Positions 54,984-64,000 of a stretch of 64,000 nt of DNA are shown piece by piece. Each line of letters starts with the position of its first letter. The first letter of the stretch is position 1. This stretch comes from Macrophomina tecta. Lineage: Eukaryota > Ascomycota > Dothideomycetes > Botryosphaeriales > Botryosphaeriaceae. The notes beneath the pieces are model-generated. The model did not search any database and had not been told where the DNA came from. It worked only from the letters and a program-made list of their open reading frames with translations. Made by a program: the position numbers and the translations under genes. Where the stretch lies: assembly GCA_024180945.1 (NCBI GenBank), contig JAKSGN010000043.1, forward strand, positions 558,001 to 622,000, written 5' to 3'.

Positions 54984-57444
54984 ACAGAAGATTCTGCACC
55001 GGGCCTGTAGGCAGATGCTGAAAAAATAGAGCAATCGAGTCATAGCGTAGACCACGCGGCGCGAGGAAATTCAGACTCCGTTCCAGCGGTCCAGAAATAC
55101 TCGGTCCGACTGGCATGCGCGCATGCGTCTGGAAGCGGTGCAACTCCCCCTGCCCTCCCTCTCCGCATCTTCCATCCGTGTATCCTCCCTGTGCCTCCTT
55201 ACCAGTCTCTGTTTTCGGTTCATCTCCGTTCATGGACGCGAACCAGGAACCAGCCATCCAATCATACATGCGTAATGAAATCGTGTGTCGATGTTGATAA
55301 GTTCAACATGCCTGACGCCAAAGCCTGCGGTAGTTAACGTGCACGCGGCCCTGGAATCCTGACTATTCGCTGAACCTGCCGTACAAATGTCTTCGGCTGC
55401 GACTTGATATACAAAAGTTTCCCTCGCGCGGGTTGCTGATTTTTTAGCTGTTCTTCTATCCCAGCTGCTGCATCGCTCTCGAAACGGTTCTTTTGTGGGT
55501 AGAGAAAAGAGCGTCAAGACTCAACCTAACGGAGGACAGCGTTCGGTGCCGCGGAGCTGGAGTAAGGTAGCCTGAGCGCGTCAGCACCGAACACAATCTC
55601 CAGGAGACGGTCCGGCTCCGCCCAGATCCGCGACATGATGGAGAGAAGGGCACAGTTTCCGACGCGATGCTACGGGGTTACGGCAGATGAGTTCGGCTAC
55701 TAGAACTGTGTGGTGGATGGCTAGATAGCCCACGGGGCAATATCAGGGAGAGAGAACGATGCTGCTCACACCGATTCAACAGCGCAATCTTGCTCATGCA
55801 AGATCCGGCGAGCAGCCTTGACTTGCTCGACAATAGCATTGTCTGGGAAAGAGAAGCTCACGCCCCAGCCTGCCGAGCTCCAGCCAATGCAGGAGAGAGA
55901 CAGCCGAATGGCCCTCAAGCCTACAGGCAATCATCTCCACCATGAGAACATGGGTGAGCTAGCCTGTCCCCTGATATCTATTGCATGCGGCTATGACCAA
56001 GCGGGTTTCGCACACCACAGTTGTTCCGAGCACAGGGCCGTGCGGAGCGGAGAAGCGGGAGCGACTTCGGATGCGTCGACCGGCAACGCGACGCCGAAAA
56101 GGTGCAGCGGGGGATCGGTAGGCGGAGCGCAGGACGCGGTCGATCTGAGGTGCGTGTGGGAGTCATCGCTGTTACGGAGAGGATGTAGGATAGTGCCGTA
56201 TCGTGGGGAGAGGACGATGAGGATCGAGAGAAAGAGGCCACGGGCGCGCTTGGCGTTTCGACCGAGGCTGATGATGTGTCCCCGGGCTTCTCCCGCCATT
56301 TCCGTCTCGTCAAGCCGCCGCTACGTTCCTACCTGGCGTTCCATCCCATAATATAATATCGAATCTTTGGCTATAAGTTCTCAGTTGCGTGGCTGCTTCA
56401 CTCCGCTCCGCCTTTTGAAGCATTATCCCTGACACCTGCACTTTACGTGTCGTGTTTTAAGCATTGAGTGCAAGATATCCTTGTGCCCAACAGCCGCCCT
56501 CCACAAGTCATGCAGCCCCTTCCACACAGACGACTGCGAATTGCTTTCCGTGGGCTTGGCCACCCAGCCAATGCCGTCCAATGCCTAGTAAATATTGGTC
56601 TGTCAACGTGCTTGCACGTTGGAGCTCATGTTCTCTGTGCACCACATGCAACTGACAGACATTACGACTGCCTCTTCCGGAGCGTTGCAGCCTTCCAACC
56701 GGAGCCCGTACACATGCATCTCTGCAGATAGGTCGTTGGCGGCTAAAAAGGGTGTCCAATGTACACGCGCTTATCGAAAGAGCTGTCTTGAATCTCCGAA
56801 TTAGTGCTGCGCCTGCTGGACATTAAGGGAGCTATGGGATCCAATCCAACCGCAGATCCCTACGGGATTGCTGCTGCAAGTGTTCCACTAATCAATGCTG
56901 AGCCAGCGAGTGTGGAGATACATGCTGTTGCTATCACAGTCTCGACAGGTGAATGTTCGGACGCGTAGTGAAGCAAGAGCAGCGGACACTATCTCCATTA
57001 AGCTAGTCAACTGCGCCAGCATGCCTCACAGTCAGACCATATCATCGTTCGGATGGTTATCCGACCAGACAAGGCCTCCACCTTTGTAACCATGTTTCAA
57101 AACTGGTCCATCCTTGGCCTCCACACGACCATCTTGTACTGTGCAGAGCAAATTTTTCTCCCGGAGCTCCATAGTAAGCTCCCGTCATACGGCCCCGCGG
57201 AGCTCACCTCATTCGCAAACTATTTGACACAGATATTGCTCCGAATTATGTAGCACTTGAAAGCGAGAAATGCGGTGGACGCTACGATCCAGAAATAATT
57301 TTCGTAGCTGTAAAGCCTTACTATGGGGGCTCTAGCAAACAAATGTCTCGAGAAGCCTGAATTCCATGCTTAGATTCCACGTCTCGTATTAAAGAACGGC
57401 TGGAACTTGCCTACCGCTATGGTCCCGTTGCCCCACCGGTATGT
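54984..57444. other. no supported gene; possible transporter remnant at 57053-57253
   Basis: Frames at 55818-56351 (both strands) and 56464-56804 have no domain and conflict with each other. At 57053-57253 the plus frame ends in a hydrophobic stretch then IFLPELHSKLPSYGPA. This is reminiscent of the loop before the last helix of major-facilitator drug transporters, but nothing upstream supports it. Confidence 0.4.
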
Positions 57445-58365
57445 TCAAATCTCGATGGCGACAACTTTACCACCGCCTAGGCCGCCTCCTGAAGTTGTGA
57501 CATAAAGCCTATCAGAATCTTCAGGCGTCCTGCCGAAGGCTACCGCTGTCGCTCCAGCGATATCCGTCGAGTTGGAAGCACTGACAACGACCTCTTGGGT
57601 GCCGTTGAAGAATATCTTCAGAACTCCAACACTACTCCCGGCCACAAATGCCGCATCTTCCATGGGAACAAGATCGTCAAGGCTAAGACCTTCGGCAATG
57701 ACTTCGTATGGCCCGATGGCGCCTCCTGTGACAGGATCGATGCGGACGCGACAGAAGAGTTGTTTGCCTGTATTAGTGTAGTACAAGACCCCATCCTTGT
57801 ACCTAGCCCCATTCACGCCAAGCGCCATGCTTGGCGAAGGCGCTGTAGCAGCGGCCATTGTCACGTCCTGATGAGCAGCCTTGTACTCCCCGGTAGTGGT
57901 ATCGACCAGCCAAACGATGCCGACACCAGAATCAGCTACGAGCACAGTGCCGGCTGAGCCATCCAACGTTGTGACTCCATTCAGGAAACTGGCATTGGCG
58001 ATTGTCACAACTTGTGATACCTTGGGCGTGCCAGCGGTGAGATCCAAGGTCCAAATGGTGTCGTGGTTGGCGCTCACAGCGAAAACGTCTGGACTAAGCT
58101 CCGATATACCATTGACGCGGGTACTGCCGTTGAAGTAATGGACAAGCTTGCTGTCCATTTTCGGGTGGGGGCTGAGTTCAAGGACTTCGGCCTGATATAG
58201 GAGCGTGACCAGGAGGTTGCCATTTTCCCTAACCGCGATGTTCTCGACAGAGATTCCATTGGCAAACTGACGCAAAATGCTTGTCGTCCTATCTCGCACG
58301 GTCGCAGACGCTTCCACAGAAGAAATGAACCAGATGGTCGAGAGAAAAATAAAAGTAAGAATCAT
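57445..58365 (-). CDS. secreted six-bladed beta-propeller protein (SMP-30/NHL-like)
   Basis: Single-exon gene of about 306 residues. The ATG at 58365 (MILTFIFLSTIWFISSVEASA) is preferred because it gives a signal peptide; an in-frame ATG at 58419 adds 18 residues. Repeated blades are visible: VENIAVRENGNLLVTLL, FAVSANHDTIWTLDLT, TVLVADSGVGIVWLVDTTT, GVNGARYKDGVLYYTNTG, DDLVPMEDAAFVAG and GRTPEDSDRLYVTTSGG. This fits lactonase/strictosidine-synthase-type propellers. Fungal relatives occur near secondary-metabolism genes, but the reaction here is unknown. Several NxS/T sites (NGS, NAS, NGT, NST) fit secretion. TATATAG at about 58513-58519 could be its TATA box. Confidence 0.82.
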   Translation of the reverse strand: MILTFIFLSTIWFISSVEASATVRDRTTSILRQFANGISVENIAVRENGNLLVTLLYQAEVLELSPHPKMDSKLVHYFNGSTRVNGISELSPDVFAVSANHDTIWTLDLTAGTPKVSQVVTIANASFLNGVTTLDGSAGTVLVADSGVGIVWLVDTTTGEYKAAHQDVTMAAATAPSPSMALGVNGARYKDGVLYYTNTGKQLFCRVRIDPVTGGAIGPYEVIAEGLSLDDLVPMEDAAFVAGSSVGVLKIFFNGTQEVVVSASNSTDIAGATAVAFGRTPEDSDRLYVTTSGGGLGGGKVVAIEI

Positions 58366-58419
58366 TGTGCGCAAGTTGCTGTTTAATGAGACAGGAGATG
58401 GTGAGCTTCCTCTGTGCAT

Positions 58420-59783
58420 CCCTCGAGCCTGCTCATAACGTTTTAAAGGTATCCCCGGTTCAAAAATTCAATTTAATGTGGGGACACTAGCCCAGAGAGC
58501 ATTGCAGAACTTCTATATAGGAGGCAGAAGCGAGAAAAAAGTGTCTCGGTACGCCTAAAGCAGCTCGGAGATACGACATCTCGCTCGGTAACTCGGAAAT
58601 AAAACGCTTAAAGCGGGTGGGCTTGCATGGCGGACATATAGCAACATATGTTAAAGTATCAATTATATATGGCTCTGTATCCCCGTAGGTCAGCCGTCAA
58701 TGAAACCACGTGCAGTTTGTGTTGCTGCCCATCTCCAAGGGAGCCACGATGGACGCTGATCCGAGTATGTCTGTTCTCGTTTCAAACGCAAAAGGAAAAA
58801 TTTCCGCACTGATGGAAAGGGCTAGTATTGCATTTTAAGTGCTGAAGTGCGCGAGATCAGTTTCAGTGGATGCTTACAATGCTGTGTGGGTGCTGCTGGA
58901 CCAAGTAGAAACCTCCTACGCCGCAGAGACCCGACGAGACATCAGCAGAAGTCAGAGGCCACGTTCTCTACTTATTGTCTTTTAGATCATCCGCGTGCTT
59001 TGCAGCAACCTCAAGCTTTTTCCATAAGTGATGTTATTCCATTTTGAGGATGATGGTCAGGTGCAGCGTCATCAAACAACTGCAGCGCTGGCAGCGTATA
59101 CAATTCGAACTAACCCAAAACTGTGCTTGCAACGTTACTAAGCTGCTGAACATTAGCTAAAGAACAGAATGAAAGGCATATAGTTTCCAGATACGCTACT
59201 GATCTGAGCTGGCGTAGGTTTTAAGCATGGTCCGCCATCTAAGCGTGCGCGGACATGACGAATCGCAGAATTGATGAAGCCCATCCCGAAATACTCGCTG
59301 ACAGCAGTTGACCGAACAGCGAGCAAGTTACACAGCATCCGATAGACATTAGCTGACCAATTGGGTGACCAGGAAGACCATGCGTATGAAGTTATTAATC
59401 TTAGAGCTTTGACATATTTTGCTCTCGGCGCAAAACCTCCTCGGCAGGTTCGTCACGTCTATCACTAATCAGTCGCGTTTTCGTACTTCTACACGAAACT
59501 CGGTACAACGATCGCCCGGAGTGTACGAAAACCAATTGCATTGTTTTATCTCTGTTTTGTAAGAATACATGGAGCACGATATTGGACATTGTCGGTACAA
59601 CCATTTTGCCGACGCTCAGAGCCTTGCTTCGTTTGGCTGAAGTGGTCATTCGAGGCGATCAAAAATGGCAAGGCAACGAAGTATATTTAGAGTCGCCATG
59701 TACTTGAGCACTGATCAAACAGCAACATAATTTTCTCTGCCCAATCAATCCACACAGCGCGCAAGCTTGTTCAACTCCTCAAG
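58420..59783. other. no gene recognised
   Basis: Upstream region of two divergent genes (propeller on minus, SDR on plus). Only short frames without domains (59153-59338, 59401-59649) are present. Confidence 0.5.
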
Positions 59784-60704
59784 ATGCTTTTCAGCCGCAC
59801 AGAAGCTTTCGACCCCGACCAGCATATACCTGACCTATCTGGAAAGGTGATCTTGGTTACTGGTGGGAACAATGGGCTAGGGAAAGAAAACGTCCGTCAG
59901 CTGGCCAAACACCATCCTTCGAAGCTCTATCTCGGAGCCCGCAACGAAGCCAAAGCCCAAGGCGCCATCTCGGAAATCAAGCGGGAAATTCCCGACGCGA
60001 ACACTGTATTCCTCGAAATAGACCTCGCCTCCTTCTCTTCAATCAACAAAGCGGCCCGCAGGTTGCTGTCTGAGAACTATAGACTAGATATTCTTGTCAA
60101 CAACGCCGGAGTTTTTGCAACACCGCCGGGCTTGAGCGAGGACGGCTACGAGATCCAGTTCGGGACAAACTACATGGGCACTGCTCTCTTGACCCGGCTG
60201 CTCATTCCTCTCTTGGAGAGGGCCGCCTCACTCCAAGGCGCAGAGGTCAGAGTTGTTTCAGTCAGCTCTGCTTTGCACATGGCCGCTCCCAATGAGCGCC
60301 TACTACTGTCAGAAAACAAAACAACCTTGGAAAGCATCGGGACGATGGCGCGATACGGCCAATCAAAATTGGCCATGATATATTGGACGCGCAGCATGGC
60401 CAATGAGCATCCAGCCATTAAATTTGTGGCCGTACACCCTGGAGTCGTGCGAACAGGGCTGGAAGTGCCCTCTTGGACGGCTGTGCTTATAAAGATTGTT
60501 GGACGATTTTTCCTTAGCGATGTGTCGACCGGGGCGCTGAATCAGCTGTGGGCGAGCGTCGCCCCAAGTGAGAAGGTCCGCAGCGGAGCCATGTACTACC
60601 CAGTTGCGAAGGAATTTGATGGCAGAACGACTGCGGCGGATGACGAGATGGCCGGCACCTTGTGGAAATGGACGGAGTCGGAGTTCAATGAGAAGTGTTT
60701 CTAG
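59784..60704 (+). CDS. short-chain dehydrogenase/reductase (retinol dehydrogenase/WWOX-like)
   Basis: Single-exon classical SDR of 306 residues, the usual length for this subfamily. Cofactor motif TGGNNGLG (residues about 26-33) follows a beta strand VILVTG. ARNEAK fits NADP preference (Arg after the second strand). NNAG is at about residue 107-110, the catalytic Ser lies in VVSVSSALH, and the YGQSK motif gives Tyr and Lys. HPGVVRTGL is the usual PG motif after the active site. The substrate is unknown; relatives reduce or oxidise small alcohols or ketones. The gene is intact. It lies 527 bp upstream of the transcription factor gene in the same direction; co-regulation is possible but not shown. 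Confidence 0.92.
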   Translation: MLFSRTEAFDPDQHIPDLSGKVILVTGGNNGLGKENVRQLAKHHPSKLYLGARNEAKAQGAISEIKREIPDANTVFLEIDLASFSSINKAARRLLSENYRLDILVNNAGVFATPPGLSEDGYEIQFGTNYMGTALLTRLLIPLLERAASLQGAEVRVVSVSSALHMAAPNERLLLSENKTTLESIGTMARYGQSKLAMIYWTRSMANEHPAIKFVAVHPGVVRTGLEVPSWTAVLIKIVGRFFLSDVSTGALNQLWASVAPSEKVRSGAMYYPVAKEFDGRTTAADDEMAGTLWKWTESEFNEKCF

Positions 60705-61231
60705 GCTCTAGCCGCGGCTGCTGAGGATACATGCATTATTTGCTCTTCTTTCGAACTGAATTATGAAACGACCCTCACACAGCCTCCCCCGTGAGCCCGC
60801 TGTATGATGTGCAGCTATGCAAATCAAGTGGCATCGCAGCCCAAGGTCTCACTGATCCTTCCGGTAGTTCCATACTTTTGCTTGTCTATTTGCCGATAGG
60901 CCAGGATCACTGCACGTGGCCACAGTTCCGCCGCTCTCCGCTCAATCAGGAGCACGTGACGTGGCGTCCAATAGGGATACAGCAATTTCAATTGAGGCTT
61001 GACTCTAGACTTCACAGACCCTGAGGCTCCTGAGAATGGAATGGTACTGGCGGGGGGAGCCGTTGGATGACAGTGCCGGTTCGAATTTCAACCCAAAGCG
61101 GCTCTCTCTCTCCCCGCATTAAGGCGTGCGGATCCCCCGTAGGCACCCGCTGAAACTGAGTTTCCCCGCATTTCCCCAACCCCGAGTCTGCATCCAAACT
61201 GCTCATTCTCCTCCTGCTTCCAACACCGTCA
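60705..61231. promoter_or_regulatory. intergenic region / promoter of the C2H2 factor
   Basis: It contains a CACGTG near 60913 and CACGTGACGTG near 60953, E-box and CRE-like sites that may be regulatory. No gene recognised. Confidence 0.3.
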
Positions 61232-63915
61232 TTGAAACGTACTCGGAGAGCAAAATCTAGGTTCATTAACGGCCCCACCAGCCCCATGGACGACCTGCTT
61301 ATCTCCCGCTCGGCCGGTACCGACGAACATCCCTTCGGCTTCACCAAGACGGGCCGCCCCCGACGCGTCTACAAGTGCCGCGACTGTTCGCGGATATTCA
61401 AGCGGAGTGAGCATTGTGCACGGCATGAGCGTGTTCATACCCGCGAACGCCCATTTGCCTGTCGCTTCTGCAAAAAAAAGTACGCGCGAAAAGACCTTGT
61501 CACGAGACATGAGCGCTCCCTTCATCCCGAAGAGACAGCGGCAGCCGGAGAATTCAGGCCACGTCGGACTTCTCAAAGTGCTTCAACTGTCTCGGTCAGG
61601 AGCAACTCCCAAAACCAGGGCCCAACAATATCACAAGGACTCTCCAGCGAGGGTACCTCCCCCGATGAGTTTTCCCAGAATGGCCCTCAAACACCACAGG
61701 ACCTGGATGATCTTACCGTGCGGAGAAACTCATTTCCAATCACACTGTCTCGAATGATGAGTCCGTCCTTCTTCAACAGCGAGGACTTTCTCCCCTTGGA
61801 GGCAGGACAGAATTGCGACGGCCAGTATTCCCAGCCTCGAAATGCAGAACAAACGGAGAAGCACGCGTCATCACTGCACGAGTCACCACGGAGAAGCTTC
61901 TCGCTGCCCAATGCCATGGCCGATCTGGACTCCTCACCTATGAGCGTCGCAGCTGAGCAAACTAGGGTGGCTGGATCAGTTGAAGACGTCGAAATAAGCC
62001 ATGCACCTCAACTCGGAAATACGGAAGCTATGGAGCAAGACATCTTGTTCGGAAGGATGGATGGATTTTTGATGGGACCAACAACTCAACCTTTACCCGA
62101 CAACGTCCCTTTCGATGTGCTTCGAGAGCTCTATTCGATTCCGGGAAGTCCGCTTGCAATTCCTCAACCACCCACGTTTCCTTACACAATGACACAGGGA
62201 TCCGCCTATCCATTCCCCGGTATAAATGCTCAGAATGATGCATCAACCCACGATCTACCAAGAGTCATGCGGGAAAGAGTTGCCGGTCTTCCCAAGTTGA
62301 GGATAGATTGCGCAGTTCACGACAGCCTTTACCGAGATATCCGGGGGCGGGTCAGGGGCGAACTGGAGGAGAATGTGATCCCAAGAGTCAAAGAGCTCGA
62401 GAGGCTTGTTGAGGCATACATAAAGTGCTTCCACTGCCACTTCCCTATCATTCACTTTGCTTCGTTGGACCTTTCAACCACTCCAGGACCACTACTGCTT
62501 TCCATATGCGCAATCGGGGCTCTGTACAGACTGGAGCGACGCCGAGCAGTGCAGTTTCATAATCTTGCGAGCTCAGCACTGCACAGCGCGGTCTCGAGCC
62601 ACCCGTCAAGTCCAACTGCAACAGCTGCAGCCAGACCACTGTGGGTCATTCAAAGCTGCCTTTTACTTTCCATGTACGCTGCGTTCAGTGGACAGCCGGC
62701 TGCCGTCCTTTCCACGGTCGAGAAAATGGGCTTCTTCAAGAATGAGTTCCAACTCAAACGGAATGCACTGCAAAAGGGCAGACAAGATATATCCCGACTC
62801 AGCTGGGATGAGTGGATCCTTCGCGAGTCCACGAAACGCTTGCTCTGCGGCATCTTCATCACGGGTAACCTCTTTTCTGTAACATACGGGACGACACCGG
62901 TTTTCTCAATCGAACAAGATCTTCAGTTTGAGATGCCCAGCGAGGAAAAGCTATGGGATGCGCAGACGGCTGAGCTTTGGGAAGACGTCAGAGCATCTCG
63001 AAACGCTTCCGATTATCAGATCACTCTGCGTCAAGCAGTAGTGTCTACACTATTCGACCGGAAGGACCACTTCGGCCCGGCCCCCTCCCAAGTCTCCGGA
63101 TTTACTGCCCTCCTCATTACGCACGCGGCAAATGTTCACATGTGGAGCATCCTGCAATTCGTCCAGGCCTTCTCACCTCCACTCGCAAACGAAATCCTGG
63201 CGTCCACCTTTTCCGCTCTGCAACGTTGGCACGCCGCTCTTGGGAATGGCCGCGTCGAAGCACCAGAAAGTGCATATTACAACAATGCGGGAATCCCTCT
63301 GGTCTTCAATTGCTACGCCCTCTTGCGCATCGCCTACGTGCGACTATTCGGTAATGGCGATATTTTCAACAAGATGGTTCTCGTGACGGACGACTTGGAG
63401 GAAATATCTGCTACAATGTCCTCATACGTTGCAGCACCGCAGCCAAGGAGCCACTTCCTCACCAAAGCTATCAGCAGAGCGTACGAGGGATTCATCACTC
63501 CAGTCAGGCTCGGGCACCTGCTTATCAAGAAAACAGCGGCACTCAGTTGGAGCGTCGAGCATGCAGTTGCGGCTTGGGACAGCGTCTTATTTGTTTCAAA
63601 ATGGGTACATGCATTGCAGTTGGAGTCCGCCACGCATCCACCAGACGAGGACGAAAATAGCATAATAATGCAACTCAGGGAGCTCCTGGATGAGATGGAA
63701 TACGACTACGAGGAGAACGGGTCCTTGGCAGCTGCGGTCACTCGGGCTTGGGCGGGATTTTTGACGGACACGTGGGTTTGGGGAGGTAAGTGACCAAGCC
63801 TGATATTGCATAAACTCTCTACTGATCACCTGCTAAAGTCACGCCGCGCATGGGATACACGTTGATGCAGCTTGCGGCCGCTTACGAGGAATCCTACGAG
63901 GGCCTTTCGCCTTAG
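61232..63915 (+). CDS. C2H2 zinc-finger transcription factor with fungal-type regulatory domain
   Basis: Exon 1 is 61232-63785; a 53-bp intron (63786-63838, GTAAGT...CTAAAG) joins exon 2 (63839-63915), giving 876 residues. Two C2H2 fingers are at the N-terminus: residues 49-69 (CRDC...HERVH) and 77-98 (CRFC...HERSLH), linked by TRERPF. A Ser/Pro-rich region of about 250 residues follows. The middle homology (fungal-specific transcription factor) domain starts near residue 385 (YIKCFHCHFPIIHFAS, LLLSICAIGALY) and extends to the end. This architecture is common among fungal pathway regulators. The start could also be the second ATG (Met19). Targets unknown; the adjacent SDR is a candidate. Confidence 0.9.
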
Positions 63916-64000
63916 CATCTAGCAAGACGTAATACATCCCTTCTTCTCACACTGTCTGCGTGCTCTGTGATTCCACCTCGAGAAGGAATTCTAGGAAAGC

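Noticed and set aside
55818..56351. 177-codon plus frame with two overlapping minus frames
   Set aside because: Three frames compete in GC-rich DNA and none shows a domain or splice-supported extension.
61070..61095. GGTTCGAATTT as a tRNA B box
   Set aside because: No matching T-stem, A box or acceptor stem around it.
1..64000. CRISPR arrays, rRNA genes, prokaryotic operon signals
   Set aside because: No regularly spaced direct repeats or rRNA-like sequence seen; gene structure is eukaryotic.

Overview
This window looks like nuclear DNA of a filamentous ascomycete (Pezizomycotina). Genes carry short introns of about 45-90 bp with GTAAGT-like donors. Fungus-typical genes are present: a mitochondrial sulfide:quinone oxidoreductase, a C2H2/fungal-type regulator and a vacuolar Ca2+/H+ exchanger. 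The left quarter carries a very strong repeat-induced point mutation (RIP) signature: CpA and TpG are almost absent, TpA is in excess, and former Trp/Gln codons are now TAG/TAA.

Region 1-17636 is a stack of nested, RIP-mutated LTR retroelements. A minus-strand element (LTR about 1956-2208, gag relic to its left) abuts the 3' end of a plus-strand Copia element (2209-3054). A minus-strand Copia element (3055-4345 and 16222-17636) is split by an 11,876-bp chromodomain Gypsy element (4346-16221) with two 202-bp LTRs and a 5-bp target duplication, TTAAC. RIP ends sharply near 17636. Just beyond it lies a structurally perfect, unmutated Tc1/mariner-type element (17895-19205).

Region 20.9-40 kb is a gene graveyard with two hAT transposons. 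hAT-1 (22208-24931) sits in the last exon of an epoxide hydrolase gene and separates the catalytic His from the rest of the enzyme. Further on are a P450 pseudogene, an apparently intact multi-pass membrane protein gene, a peptide-transporter pseudogene with an internal deletion, an ATP-grasp ligase pseudogene, a RIP-mutated GRE2-like reductase pseudogene and a P450 fragment. hAT-2 (36343-39571) follows. The mixture (ligase, reductase, two P450s, transporter, hydrolase) looks like the remains of a secondary-metabolism locus, but that is an inference.

Region 41-64 kb is mostly intact genes: a divergent Ca2+/H+ exchanger, an ankyrin-repeat protein, a secreted protein made of two tandem 8-cysteine modules, a metallo-beta-lactamase-fold hydrolase with a 1-nt frameshift, a head-to-head persulfide dioxygenase / sulfide:quinone oxidoreductase pair (mitochondrial H2S oxidation), a secreted beta-propeller protein, a short-chain dehydrogenase and a C2H2 transcription factor. 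I found no convincing complete tRNA, no rRNA and no CRISPR array.
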